Source of the DNA: Streptomyces iakyrus
GTDB lineage: Bacteria; Actinomycetota; Actinomycetes; Streptomycetales; Streptomycetaceae
Direction of reading: 5' to 3'
NCBI RefSeq assembly: GCF_000717055.1
Contig: NZ_JNXI01000019.1
Span: forward strand, 1 to 64,000
DNA length: 64,000 nt
Part shown: positions 36,350-44,748 of the stretch, piece after piece
Numbering within the stretch: position 1 is the first letter of the stretch
Layout: every line of letters begins with the position of its first letter
The notes under the pieces: generated by a model
The model's database searches: none
What the model was told of the DNA's origin: nothing
What the model saw: only the letters and a program-made list of their open reading frames with translations
Program-made: the position numbers and the translations under genes

Positions 36350-37648
36350 ATGAATGACTGGCCCGAGGGATTTTCCGGCGACAACCGCGGCAGCCGATAC
36401 GGACGCGGCAGCTCGAGCGCGCAGCCCGAGAGCGCCCGTGTCATGCGACAGGTCCGCCGCGGTCCGGCGGCATCGCCCGGGCAGGCGGGATACGGCGGCG
36501 CCCCGGCGTACGGCGGCGGAGTGCCCCCGCAGCCGTCCTACGTCGACGGCGGCGGCCACGGCCCCGACGCATACGACAGCGGCTACAACACCGGCCAGGT
36601 CTACGGCTCTCCCGGCGGCAGGGGCCCCGGCGGCCCGGGTGACGGCCTCTACGAGCCGCGCCCCGCGCCGAACTGGCGCCGCCGCATCAAGGTGACGGCC
36701 ATCACGCTGGTGACGCTGCTGGTCGTGACGAGCGTCGGCACGTACTTCTGGGCCGACTCCAAGCTCAACCGCGAGGTCGACCTGTCGAAGGTCATCGACC
36801 GTCCGGAGGCGGGCGAGGGCACGAACTACCTGATCGTCGGCTCCGACAGCCGCAAGGGCATGTCGGCCGAGGAGAAGAAGAAGCTGCACACCGGGTCCGC
36901 CGAGGGCAAGCGCACGGACTCGATGATGATCCTGCACACCGGCGGCGGCGCCCCGACCCTGATCTCGCTCCCGCGCGACTCGAACGTGACCATCCCGTCG
37001 TTCAAGGGCTCCGACTCCGGCAAGTTCTACCCGTCCACCGGCCGCCAGACGAAGCTGAACGCGGCCTACGCCGAGGACGGCCCGGAGCTGCTGGTCCGCA
37101 CCGTGGAGGCCAACACGGGCCTGCACATCGACCACTACGTGGAGATCGGCTTCGCCGGCTTCGCGAACATCGTGGACGCGGTCGGCGGTGTCGAGATGAA
37201 CATCCCGCAGGACATCAAGGACACCAAGTCCGGCGCGGACCTCAAGAAGGGCACGCAGACCCTCGACGGCGAGCAGGCCCTCGCCTTCGTCCGCACCCGC
37301 TACGCCCTCAGGGGCTCCGACCTGGACCGCACGAAGAACCAGCAGAAGTTCCTGTCGGCGCTGGCCAACCAGGTCGCCACGCCGGGCACGGTCCTCAACC
37401 CGTTCAAGCTGTACCCGACCATGAGCGCCGGCCTGGACACCCTCGTGGTCGACAAGGACATGAGCCTGTTCGACCTGGCGTCGATGTTCTGGGCGATGAA
37501 GGGCGTCAGCGGCGGCGAGGGCAAGTCGATGAACATGCCGATCGCGGGCAACAGCCCCAACGGCAACCTCCAGTGGAACACCGCGAAGGTGAAGACCCTG
37601 GTGAACGAGCTGAAGAACGACGACCCGGTCACCGTCTCGGGCAACTGA
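36350..37648 (+). CDS. LCP family glycopolymer transferase (sixth of six)
   Basis: 432 residues from ATG MNDWPEGFSG. A long Gly/Tyr/Pro-rich cytosolic region (about 30-115) is followed by a membrane span near RIKVTAITLVTLLVVTSVGTYFW and the LCP core: TNYLIVGSDSRKGMSAEEKKKLHTG, APTLISLPRDSNVTIP, IDHYVEIGFAGFANIVDAVGGVEM, LDGEQALAFVRTRYALRGSDLDRTKNQQKF. No LytR_C domain. The start has no obvious Shine-Dalgarno. It ends in a very strong bidirectional hairpin. Confidence 0.93.
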   Translation: MNDWPEGFSGDNRGSRYGRGSSSAQPESARVMRQVRRGPAASPGQAGYGGAPAYGGGVPPQPSYVDGGGHGPDAYDSGYNTGQVYGSPGGRGPGGPGDGLYEPRPAPNWRRRIKVTAITLVTLLVVTSVGTYFWADSKLNREVDLSKVIDRPEAGEGTNYLIVGSDSRKGMSAEEKKKLHTGSAEGKRTDSMMILHTGGGAPTLISLPRDSNVTIPSFKGSDSGKFYPSTGRQTKLNAAYAEDGPELLVRTVEANTGLHIDHYVEIGFAGFANIVDAVGGVEMNIPQDIKDTKSGADLKKGTQTLDGEQALAFVRTRYALRGSDLDRTKNQQKFLSALANQVATPGTVLNPFKLYPTMSAGLDTLVVDKDMSLFDLASMFWAMKGVSGGEGKSMNMPIAGNSPNGNLQWNTAKVKTLVNELKNDDPVTVSGN

Positions 37649-37662
37649 GCGGGCAGACAGCG

Positions 37663-37694
37663 CGAAGGGGGCACCCGGGCGGGTGCCCCCTTCG
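37663..37694. terminator. Bidirectional terminator, LCP6 / Csp
   Basis: Perfect 14-bp stem CGAAGGGGGCACCC (37663-37676) with 37681-37694, tetraloop GGGC, between convergent genes. Confidence 0.95.
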
Positions 37695-37708
37695 TCGTGA
37701 GGCGGTGC

Positions 37709-38074
37709 TCACATCGAGGCGGCCGACATCGAGCGGCACATCTCGGCACAGCGGCGACAGGCCTCGGCGCAGCGCATCATCTGCGCGTCCTCCGGCATGG
37801 ACATACACGCCTCGGCGCACATGTCACAGGCGCGGGCGCACATCGCGCACATCTCGGCCATGAGGGGCGAGCGGCGCATCATCATGTCGGCGCACATGCG
37901 CGTCATCTCGGCACAGTCCATGACCGTGCGCATGATCTGCATCTGGGCCGGACCGCCCATCTGCAGACAGGAGCTCATGGTCTCCTCGCACACGCTGTGG
38001 CAGGTCATGCACGCCTGGACGCAGTCCTGCATCTCCTTGCTCAGCGGGGTGGCGGTGGCGGGTTGCTGGGTCAT
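37709..38074 (-). CDS. Four-helix-bundle copper-binding protein (Csp-like)
   Basis: 121 residues, extremely rich in Cys and Met spaced to face a helical-bundle core: CVQACMTCHSVCEETMSSC, CAEMTRMCADMMM, CAMCARACDMCAEACMSM, CAEACRRCAEMC. This matches the DUF326/Csp family, which stores many Cu(I) ions inside a four-helix bundle. There is no signal peptide, so it would be a cytosolic (Csp3-type) copper store. It starts at ATG with GGGAGGA upstream. It is alone on its strand and probably copper-induced, although I did not identify an operator. Confidence 0.92.
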   Translation of the reverse strand: MTQQPATATPLSKEMQDCVQACMTCHSVCEETMSSCLQMGGPAQMQIMRTVMDCAEMTRMCADMMMRRSPLMAEMCAMCARACDMCAEACMSMPEDAQMMRCAEACRRCAEMCRSMSAASM

Positions 38075-38310
38075 GACGTCCTCCCAGGGGTGGCGGGAGC
38101 CGCGGATCGGCGCCCGCTCCTCTCGTCCTACGCCTCCGGCCCCATGAGCACCACAGGGCGGAGCCGCCCGAGTGTGCCCCGCTCCGTTTGTGAGGCACGA
38201 CTCAGCGGCCTCTGTGTGAAAGCTCCGGCAGCGGCAAAAAGGGGTTGCAGGCGCGCCGGGGCGCGGCGAGGGCGGGGTGGCAGGAAACCGTGCAGGGGGG
38301 AGACCCACAC

Positions 38311-39516
38311 ATGACACAGCAGATGTACGACGAACCGCGGACCTCGGGTGCCGACGGCGCGGAGGCGCAGAAGCAGCGGCTGCGCAGACGGCTGGAGCGG
38401 CTGATCGGCATCGCCGCGACCGAGGGCAACGAGCTGGTGCCGCTGCGGAACGGGGACGAGATCTTCCCCGCGATGCTGGCCGCCATCCGGGCCGCCGAGC
38501 ACACCGTCGACATGATGACGTTCGTGTACTGGCGCGGCGAGGTCGCCCACGAGTTCGCCGCCGCCCTGGCCGAGCGGGCCCGCGCGGGTGTCCGGGTGCG
38601 GCTGCTGCTGGACGGCTTCGGGGCCAAGGAGATAGAGCGGGACCTGCTGGACGCCATGGACGAGGCAGGCGTCCAGGTCGCCTGGTTCCGCAGACCCACG
38701 CGCCTGTCGCCGATGCGGCAGAACCACCGCTGTCACCGCAAGGTGCTGGTCACCGACGAGCACACGGCCTTCACCGGAGGCGTGGGCATCGCGGAGGAGT
38801 GGTGCGGTGACGCCCGGAACCCGGACGAGTGGCGCGACACCCATGTACAGGTCCGCGGCCCCGCCGTGGACGGCATCGCCGCGGCCTTCGCACAGAACTG
38901 GGCCGAGTGCCACGACGACCTCTACGACGACCACGACCGCTTCACCGCCCAGGCGCAGCCGGGGCGGGCCACGGTCCAGGTCGTACGGGGGTCGGCCTCC
39001 TTCGGGTGGCAGGACATGCAGACGGTCCTGCGGGTCCTGATCACCTCCGCGCAGGAGCGCCTGCGGCTGGCCACCGCCTACTTCGCCCCCGACACCTACT
39101 TCATCGACCTGCTGGCCGCGGCGGCCCGCCGCGGTGTGCGAGTCGAGATCCTGCTTCCCGGCCCGCACACCGACCAGCGGGCGTGCCTGCTGGCCGGGCG
39201 GCAGCACTACCAGACGCTCGTGGACGCCGGTGTGGAGGTGCGGGAGTACCAGCCGACGATGCTCCACACGAAGATCATGACCGTGGACGGGGTCTGCTCC
39301 CTCATCGGCTCCACCAACTTCAACCGCCGTTCCATGGAGCACGACGAGGAGGTCGTCCTGGCCGTCCTGGACGAGGACTTCACGGCGGAACTCGACGCCG
39401 ACTTCGAGGCCGACCGGCAGCGGAGCGAGCCGATCGACCCCCGCCGCTGGAAGCGGCGGCCCCTGCCCATGCGCCTCGCGGAGACCGCGGTGACCCCGAT
39501 CCGGCGCTTCCTGTGA
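38311..39516 (+). CDS. Phospholipase D / cardiolipin synthase-like protein
   Basis: 401 residues with two HKD motifs: HRKVLVTD around residue 143 (followed by HTAFTGGVGI) and HTKIMTVD around residue 318 (followed by GSTNFNRRSMEHDEE). There is no N-terminal membrane region of the kind found in classical bacterial cardiolipin synthases, so it may be a soluble or peripheral PLD-family enzyme. It acts on phosphodiester bonds of phospholipids or CDP-diacylglycerol; the substrate is unknown. ATG is preceded by GGGGGGAG. Confidence 0.9.
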   Translation: MTQQMYDEPRTSGADGAEAQKQRLRRRLERLIGIAATEGNELVPLRNGDEIFPAMLAAIRAAEHTVDMMTFVYWRGEVAHEFAAALAERARAGVRVRLLLDGFGAKEIERDLLDAMDEAGVQVAWFRRPTRLSPMRQNHRCHRKVLVTDEHTAFTGGVGIAEEWCGDARNPDEWRDTHVQVRGPAVDGIAAAFAQNWAECHDDLYDDHDRFTAQAQPGRATVQVVRGSASFGWQDMQTVLRVLITSAQERLRLATAYFAPDTYFIDLLAAAARRGVRVEILLPGPHTDQRACLLAGRQHYQTLVDAGVEVREYQPTMLHTKIMTVDGVCSLIGSTNFNRRSMEHDEEVVLAVLDEDFTAELDADFEADRQRSEPIDPRRWKRRPLPMRLAETAVTPIRRFL

Positions 39517-39549
39517 GTGCGGGTGTTGGGTACTCCGCAGGATGGCCAC

Positions 39550-40596
39550 CTAGGCGGAAGCCACCTGACCGCCGGGCACCGTGGTCCGGGCGGTCGACTG
39601 CTCTCTGGTGGCTCCCAAGGCGCCATCGATCGCCAGCCGGGCCCGGTCCGGCGCGTCCGGCAGCAGATCTGCGTAGTACCGCTCTGTGAAGCTCACCGAG
39701 CTGTGCCCCAGCCACGCCGAAATTTCTGAGACCGCCACACCTTGGCTCAGAAGCGACGCAGCGTAGAAGTGCCGGAGGCTGTGGGGCTTGAAGTAGTCGA
39801 CGGCGGCAGCGGCGAGTGCGGGACGCCAGATCCTCCCGTACCAGTAGTACGGATACAGCAAGCCGGTGCCTGTCGCGTTGGGGAACAGCAGCTCCTCCTC
39901 GCCCCAGGTGCCGTGGTCCCGGAGGTGGCGGGGCAGTGCCAGAGCCACTACGTCCGGGAGCGGCACCCGACGCCCCTGCTCGCCTTCCTCACGCCACTTG
40001 ACGTGTCGCAGCCGCAAGCTCCCGTACCGCCCCGATCCGGTGTCACGGTCGCACGCGACCTGCCGATCGACGGTGATCAGCCGGTCGGCGAAGGAGATGC
40101 GATCACGACCAAGTCCCATGGCCTCCCCGAGCCGCAGCCCACAGCCGGCCATGAGCCAGAACATGCAGCGGTACCGCTCCGGCGCAGCCGCGGTAACGGA
40201 GAGCACCCTGCCGTTGCCGGGAACGTAAACGTCCGCTCGCTGGTCCCGATGTGTCCGCGAACGGCTGACGGGGAGTTGCACTGACCTGCATGGGTTGGTG
40301 CTGGTCAGCCCATTTTCCATCGCCCAGTCGAAAACAGACCTGAGGACATTGAATCGGAATCGAAGGGTGGACGGCTTGTACCCGCGCTGATGGATCATCC
40401 ACTCGACCCACTTCTCGATCTGGGCCGGGGTGATGCCCTCGATGCCATCGATACCGAAAAAGGGTTCCACGGACCTGGCGAGAATCGTCCGATACTGCTT
40501 GATGCTGCTGTTCTCCACCCCTCTCGTGGTCGCCCACTGCTCGAAGACCGCCGCAAGCGGCTTACCCCCCGTCGGTCCGGCCCCGCTCCGCAACAC
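39550..40596 (-). CDS. Tyrosine recombinase (phage-type integrase)
   Basis: 348 residues. N-terminal SAM-like core-binding domain (AAVFEQWATTRGVENSSIKQYRTIL). C-terminal catalytic domain with all the expected residues: R155 in GCGLRLGEAMG, H272 and R275 in KPHSLRHFYAASLLSQG, H298 in WLGHSS and nucleophile Y307 in SFTERYY. It appears intact. GTG start with GGAGGGG about nine bases upstream, overlapping the end of the HTH gene by 35 bases, so the two are translationally coupled. It lacks an Arm-type DNA-binding domain of the long Streptomyces element integrases. Confidence 0.93.
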   Translation of the reverse strand: MLRSGAGPTGGKPLAAVFEQWATTRGVENSSIKQYRTILARSVEPFFGIDGIEGITPAQIEKWVEWMIHQRGYKPSTLRFRFNVLRSVFDWAMENGLTSTNPCRSVQLPVSRSRTHRDQRADVYVPGNGRVLSVTAAAPERYRCMFWLMAGCGLRLGEAMGLGRDRISFADRLITVDRQVACDRDTGSGRYGSLRLRHVKWREEGEQGRRVPLPDVVALALPRHLRDHGTWGEEELLFPNATGTGLLYPYYWYGRIWRPALAAAAVDYFKPHSLRHFYAASLLSQGVAVSEISAWLGHSSVSFTERYYADLLPDAPDRARLAIDGALGATREQSTARTTVPGGQVASA

Positions 40597-41140
40597 GCGC
40601 GTCGTCCCCCTCCAAATGCCGTCTGGCCTTCTCGGTCAGGCGGTCCGCCGGCCTGCCCGGCGGCCCGTCGAGGAAGCCCATGGCACGAGCTCGCCGGATA
40701 CGACCGCTGATGGTGTTCCGGCTGAGTCCCCAGGCGGTCGCCAGCCGTGTTACGGGACTTCGATAACCCTGGTGGACCAGGTGCACGTACTCACGGGCCA
40801 TCAGCGCGTACTCACGCTCCGTCTCGACCCGATCGAGCACCGCGGCAGTGACGGCCTTATCAGCCGACCGGCCGAGGCGACCCCATAGTTGCTTCGCGGT
40901 CCTGCGGATCTCCGCCAGGGAGATCGATCGCATGAGCTCCGCCGTGATGCCGTCAGTGTCGACCTCGGCGCGGGGGTCGTCGGGCGGATCGATGCGGAGG
41001 CTCGTCGGGCCGTCCCATGGGGCGCTGAGCAGCATGACGACGGTCAGTTTCCAGCCGTGCAATTCAGCTTCGTGCACGAGCTGTTCGCCGTCCAGCCGCC
41101 AGCCCTTGGGCATTGCCCCATGTGAATGTGCTGCGATCAC
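40562..41140 (-). CDS. HTH-containing protein coupled to the recombinase
   Basis: 192 residues; I do not recognise the N-terminal ~110 (LDGEQLVHEAELHGWKLTVVMLLSAPWDGPTSL, then ISLAEIRRTAKQLWGRLGR). The C-terminal ~70 contain a probable helix-turn-helix: SPVTRLATAWGLSRNTISGRIRRARAMGFL. It is likely a regulator or a DNA-binding partner of the recombinase. A TACTTT exactly six bases before the GTG suggests leaderless transcription; an ATG nine codons later is an alternative start. Confidence 0.75.
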   Translation of the reverse strand: MIAAHSHGAMPKGWRLDGEQLVHEAELHGWKLTVVMLLSAPWDGPTSLRIDPPDDPRAEVDTDGITAELMRSISLAEIRRTAKQLWGRLGRSADKAVTAAVLDRVETEREYALMAREYVHLVHQGYRSPVTRLATAWGLSRNTISGRIRRARAMGFLDGPPGRPADRLTEKARRHLEGDDARVAERGRTDGG

Positions 41141-41257
41141 GGGTCGAAAGTAGCGCGGCTACGGCCGCCGTGTACCGGGAAGTCCCCGGCACACGAAAAG
41201 GTAAGAGGTGAAACACGGGCTCTGCCATGTTCCGTGTATCGACTCACCGTAAAGAGT

Positions 41258-41286
41258 GAAGGGCGCCCTGTCGCCGGGCGCCCTTC
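41258..41286 (-). terminator. Terminator of the acyl-CoA dehydrogenase gene
   Basis: Perfect 11-bp stem GAAGGGCGCCC (41258-41268) with 41276-41286, loop TGTCGCC, about 20 bases past the stop. Confidence 0.9.
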
Positions 41287-41307
41287 AGTCGCGAAGTGAA
41301 CGAGGTG

Positions 41308-42465
41308 TTACGGCAGATTGCGTGCCATCACGATTCGCTGGACCTGGTTTGTACCTTCGTATATTTGTGTGATCTTGGCGTCGCGCATCATGCGCTCCAC
41401 CGGGTAGTCCCGGGTGTAGCCGTATCCGCCGAGGAGCTGGACCGCGTCCGTCGTGACCTCCATCGCCACGTCCGAGGCGAAGCACTTGGCGGCGGCGCCC
41501 AGGTAGGTGAGGTCGGCGTCGACGCGCTGGGAGGCGGCTGCGGCCTGGTAGGTCAGGGCGCGGGCGGCCGAGATCTTCATCGCCATGTCGGCGAGCATGA
41601 ACTGGATGCCCTGGAAGTCGGCGATCGGCTTGCCGAACTGCTTGCGCTCCTGGACATAGCCCTTGGCGTAGTCGAGGGCGCCCTGGGCGATGCCGAGGGC
41701 CTGGGCGGCGATGGTGATGCGGGTGTGGTCGAGGGTCTTCATCGCCGTGGCGAAGCCGGTGCCCTCCTCGCCGATCATGCGGTCGGCGGGGATGCGGACG
41801 TTGTCGAGGTAGACCTCGCGGGTCGGGGAGCCCTTGATGCCGAGCTTCTTCTCGGGGGCGCCGAAGGAGACGCCCTCGTCGGACTTCTCGACGACGAAGG
41901 CGGAGATGCCCTTGGAGCGCTTGGTGGGGTCGGTGACGGCCATCACCGTGTAGTACTCGGACTCACCCGCGTTGGTGATCCAGCGCTTCACGCCGTTGAG
42001 GACCCAGAAGTCGCCGTCGCGGACGGCCTTGGTCTTCATGCCGGCGGCGTCGGAGCCGGCGTCCGGCTCGGAGAGGCAGTAGGAGAACATGCCGTCGCCC
42101 TTGGCGAGCGGGGTCATGTACTTCTTCTTCAGGTCCTCGGAGCCGGAGAGGATCACCGGCAGGGAGCCCAGCTTGTTGACGGCCGGGATGAGGGAGGACG
42201 AGGCGCAGACCCGCGCGACCTCCTCGATCACTATGACGGTGGCCAGCGCGTCGGCGCCGGAGCCGCCGTACTCCTCGGGCACGTGCACGGCGTGCAGGTC
42301 GTTCGCGACCAGCGCCTGGAGGGCCTCGTGCGGGAAGCGGGCCTCCTCGTCCACCGCGGCGGCGTGCGGCGCGATCTTCGCCTCGGCCAGGGAGCGGACG
42401 GCGTCACGGAGCATGTCGTGCTCCTCGGACGGGCGGTACAGGTCGAAGTCAGCCGATCCGGCCAA
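41308..42465 (-). CDS. Acyl-CoA dehydrogenase
   Basis: 385-residue FAD enzyme of fatty-acid beta-oxidation. Visible signatures are FSYCLSEPDAGSDAAGMKTKA (FAD/substrate loop), WITNAGESEYYTVMAVTDP, RKQFGKPIADFQGIQFMLADM and the C-terminal QIYEGTNQVQRIVMARNL, in which the glutamate of YEGT is the usual catalytic base. TTG start with a GAGAG region upstream. It is divergent from ugd across 188 bases containing an AT-rich segment (42495-42530) likely to hold the control sites. Closest to short/medium-chain enzymes; exact chain length not inferable. Confidence 0.95.
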   Translation of the reverse strand: MAGSADFDLYRPSEEHDMLRDAVRSLAEAKIAPHAAAVDEEARFPHEALQALVANDLHAVHVPEEYGGSGADALATVIVIEEVARVCASSSLIPAVNKLGSLPVILSGSEDLKKKYMTPLAKGDGMFSYCLSEPDAGSDAAGMKTKAVRDGDFWVLNGVKRWITNAGESEYYTVMAVTDPTKRSKGISAFVVEKSDEGVSFGAPEKKLGIKGSPTREVYLDNVRIPADRMIGEEGTGFATAMKTLDHTRITIAAQALGIAQGALDYAKGYVQERKQFGKPIADFQGIQFMLADMAMKISAARALTYQAAAASQRVDADLTYLGAAAKCFASDVAMEVTTDAVQLLGGYGYTRDYPVERMMRDAKITQIYEGTNQVQRIVMARNLP

Positions 42466-42653
42466 GGTCTCTCACGCTCCAAAACGCTGCGATGCTGACG
42501 CTAACTACCGTTAAGTAATCAAAAGTTTATGGGGTCGCCCACCCGAGTGATACGTGAGCTAGGCGACAGCGGAGAAGTTGCCCAGTGAAGCGCGCTGCCA
42601 TGCCCCGGCTATGCTCGGGCGCGCACCGCATGCCGTAGACCCCTGGAGCACCC

Positions 42654-43997
42654 ATGGCCCTGAAGATCACCGTGATCGGCACCGGTTATCTCGGCGCGAC
42701 ACACGCGGCGGCCATGGCCGAGCTGGGCTTCGAAGTGCTCGCCCTCGACGTCGTGCGCGAGAAGATCGAGAAGCTGGAGCGGGCCGAGGCCCCGATGTAC
42801 GAGCCGGGGCTTGAGGAGCTGCTGCGCAAGCACGTCGCCGGCATCGACGGCTCCAGCGGCCGGCTGCGCTTCACCCAGGACTGGGCCGAGATCGGCGCCT
42901 TCGGCGATGTGCACTTCGTCTGTGTGAACACCCCGCAGCGGCACGGCGAGTACGCCTGCGACATGAGCTACGTCGACTCCGCGATCGCCTCGCTGGCCCC
43001 GCACCTGCACGGTCCGGCGCTGGTCGTCGGCAAGTCGACCGTGCCGGTCGGCTCCGCGGACCGCCTCGCGTCCTACCTGGCCGCGCACGCGCCCGCCGGC
43101 GAGGACGCCGAGCTGGCCTGGAACCCGGAGTTCCTGCGCGAGGGTTTCGCCGTCAACGACACGCTGCACCCCGACCGTCTCGTGGTGGGCGTGCGCAGCG
43201 AGCGGGCCGAGAAGCTGCTGCGGGAGGTGTACGCGACGCCCATCGCCGAGGGCTCGCCGTTCGTGGTCACGGACTTCCCGACCTCGGAGCTGGTGAAGAC
43301 CTCCGCGAACTCCTTCCTCGCCACGAAGATCTCCTTCATCAACGCGATGGCGGAGGTGTGCGAGGCCGCGGGCGGTGACGTCGCGAAGCTGGCGGAGGCC
43401 ATCGGCTACGACGACCGGATCGGGAAGAAGTTCCTGCGGGCCGGGATCGGCTTCGGCGGCGGGTGTCTGCCGAAGGACATCCGGGCGTTCATGGCGCGCG
43501 CCGGTGAGCTGGGCGCGGACCAGGCGCTGACGTTCCTGCGGGAGATCGACTCGATCAACATGCGCCAGCGCGGGCAGATGGTGGAGCTGGCCCGGCAGGC
43601 GCTGGGCGGCGGGCCGTTCCTGGGCAAGCGGGTGGCGGTGCTGGGCGCGACGTTCAAGCCCGACTCGGACGACGTGCGGGACTCCCCCGCGCTGAACGTC
43701 GCCGGGCAGATCCACCTCCAGGGCGGCCAGGTCACGGTGTACGACCCGAAGGGCATGGACAACGCCCGCGGGGTGTTCCCGACCCTCGGCTACGCCGACT
43801 CGGCGCTGGAGGCCGTGCGCGGCGCCGACATCGTGCTGCACCTGACGGAGTGGCGGGAGTTCCGCGAGCTGGACACCGAGGCGCTCGGCGAGGTCGCGGC
43901 GACCCGCCTCGTCCTGGACGGGCGCAACGCCCTGGACCCGGAGCGCTGGCGCAAGGCCGGCTGGACGTACCGGGCGATGGGGCGTCCGAAGGCCTGA
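42654..43997 (+). CDS. ugd: UDP-glucose 6-dehydrogenase
   Basis: 447 residues. The N-terminal Rossmann fold starts ITVIGTGYLGATHAAAMAELG. The catalytic cysteine lies in GIGFGGGCLPKDIRAF near residue 270, with LVKTSANSFLATKISFINAMAEVCE before it. A C-terminal domain follows (RVAVLGATFKPDSDDVRDSPALNVAGQIHLQGGQVTVYDP, written here only for its GATFKPDxDDxRDSPA motif). It oxidises UDP-glucose to UDP-glucuronate, a precursor for uronate-containing wall polymers. The neighbouring glycosyltransferases and LCP genes are the likely users. ATG start. Confidence 0.96.
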   Translation: MALKITVIGTGYLGATHAAAMAELGFEVLALDVVREKIEKLERAEAPMYEPGLEELLRKHVAGIDGSSGRLRFTQDWAEIGAFGDVHFVCVNTPQRHGEYACDMSYVDSAIASLAPHLHGPALVVGKSTVPVGSADRLASYLAAHAPAGEDAELAWNPEFLREGFAVNDTLHPDRLVVGVRSERAEKLLREVYATPIAEGSPFVVTDFPTSELVKTSANSFLATKISFINAMAEVCEAAGGDVAKLAEAIGYDDRIGKKFLRAGIGFGGGCLPKDIRAFMARAGELGADQALTFLREIDSINMRQRGQMVELARQALGGGPFLGKRVAVLGATFKPDSDDVRDSPALNVAGQIHLQGGQVTVYDPKGMDNARGVFPTLGYADSALEAVRGADIVLHLTEWREFRELDTEALGEVAATRLVLDGRNALDPERWRKAGWTYRAMGRPKA

Positions 43998-44039
43998 GCG
44001 CGCGAGCGGACGCGGAAAACACGACACGCGGAGACAGGT

Positions 44040-44080
44040 GACGCCGGTTCGGCCGAGGCTCAGTCGGCCGAACCGGCGTC
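44040..44080. terminator. Bidirectional terminator, ugd / CGNR regulator
   Basis: Perfect 17-bp stem, GACGCCGGTTCGGCCGA (44040-44056) with 44064-44080, loop GGCTCAG, between convergent genes. Confidence 0.95.
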
Positions 44081-44119
44081 TTCGTGCATTCTGCACCACC
44101 CGGCAGTGCGGCGGGGTCC

Positions 44120-44632
44120 CTATCCCTCTGCCTCCTTGGCCCGGTAGCGGCGCATCTTGGCGCGGGCTCCGCAGACCTGCATGGAGCACCAGCGGCCCCG
44201 GCCGGCCGGGCTGCGGTCGTAGTAGGCCCAGTGACAGTCGGCGGCCTCGCATGCCTTGAGGCGGATCCAGGTGCCGGCGACCAGGGCCTCCGCGACGGCG
44301 GCGGCCACGCGCGCGTGCAGCGAGCGGTCGTCGGCGGGGGTGAGGGCGGCCGAGCCGTCCGCCGCGTCGACCGTGACGAGGAGCGGGGCCTCGGCCAGCA
44401 GCGTGCCGAGGGGGGTGACCTCGCGGTGCGGCGGGTGGCCGGCGTGGGCGAGGAGGGTCGCGCGCAGGGATTCGCGCAGGGTGCGGGCCCGGTCCGTGCC
44501 CTCCGCGGTGATGCCGAGGCGCGCCCGGCCCTCGGGGGTGTCCAGCGCGTCGGCGCCGGACTCGATGTCCAGCGTGTTCACCAGGGCCTCGACCAGGGCC
44601 AGGCCGCCGGGCGCGGGCGATCTCTCCGTCAT
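44120..44632 (-). CDS. CGNR zinc-finger (ABATE-type) regulator
   Basis: 170 residues. The N-terminal ~110 form the ABATE/RoxA-like domain (LALVEALVNTLDIESGADAL). The C-terminal zinc finger reads KACEAADCHWAYYDRSPAGRGRWCSMQVCGARAKMRRY in outline, with four cysteines. The eponymous CGNR is CGAR here. These proteins are usually stress or ligand-responsive DNA-binding regulators. It is divergent from two VOC genes, with GTTACC-type boxes in between, so it may control them and itself. Confidence 0.88.
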   Translation of the reverse strand: MTERSPAPGGLALVEALVNTLDIESGADALDTPEGRARLGITAEGTDRARTLRESLRATLLAHAGHPPHREVTPLGTLLAEAPLLVTVDAADGSAALTPADDRSLHARVAAAVAEALVAGTWIRLKACEAADCHWAYYDRSPAGRGRWCSMQVCGARAKMRRYRAKEAEG

Positions 44633-44667
44633 GGCTGGACCGTACCTCTCGCGATTCCCCTTGCGAT

Positions 44668-44729
44668 GTTACCGCCCATGGGGGAGCATGCAGTAACGGT
44701 TACCGGTTACCTTGCTCTGCGGGTAACGG
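44668..44729. promoter_or_regulatory. Cluster of GTTACC/GTAAC boxes between CGNR gene and VOC gene
   Basis: GTTACCG at 44668-44674; GTAACGGTTACCGGTTACC at 44693-44711, whose first 11 bases are a perfect odd palindrome (GTAAC-G-GTTAC); and GTAACGG at 44723-44729. Four half-sites in 62 bases of an intergenic region that separates a regulator from a divergent gene point to an operator. Confidence 0.55.
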
Positions 44730-44748
44730 CCACTTCGAGGAGGAAGCC

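Larger units (their letters stand above)
39550..41140 (-). mobile_element. Small integrase-HTH insertion
   Basis: Two overlapping minus-strand genes, a tyrosine recombinase and an HTH protein, sit between genes that are otherwise part of a conserved chromosomal order. Base use is less GC-biased than around it (for example CATTTTCCATCGCCCAGTCG near 40311-40330). No tRNA gene, no replication or transfer gene and no obvious flanking direct repeat are visible, so it is either a remnant of an integrative element or a stand-alone recombinase module. Confidence 0.45.

Noticed and set aside
39517..41300. tRNA gene or direct-repeat attachment site flanking the recombinase
   Set aside because: No cloverleaf and no convincing direct repeat longer than a few bases could be found on either side.
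42490..42530. TetR/FadR-type operator in the AT-rich gap between acyl-CoA dehydrogenase and ugd
   Set aside because: The CTAACTACCGTTAAGTAA stretch is suggestive, but its arms do not form a convincing palindrome, so no operator is claimed.
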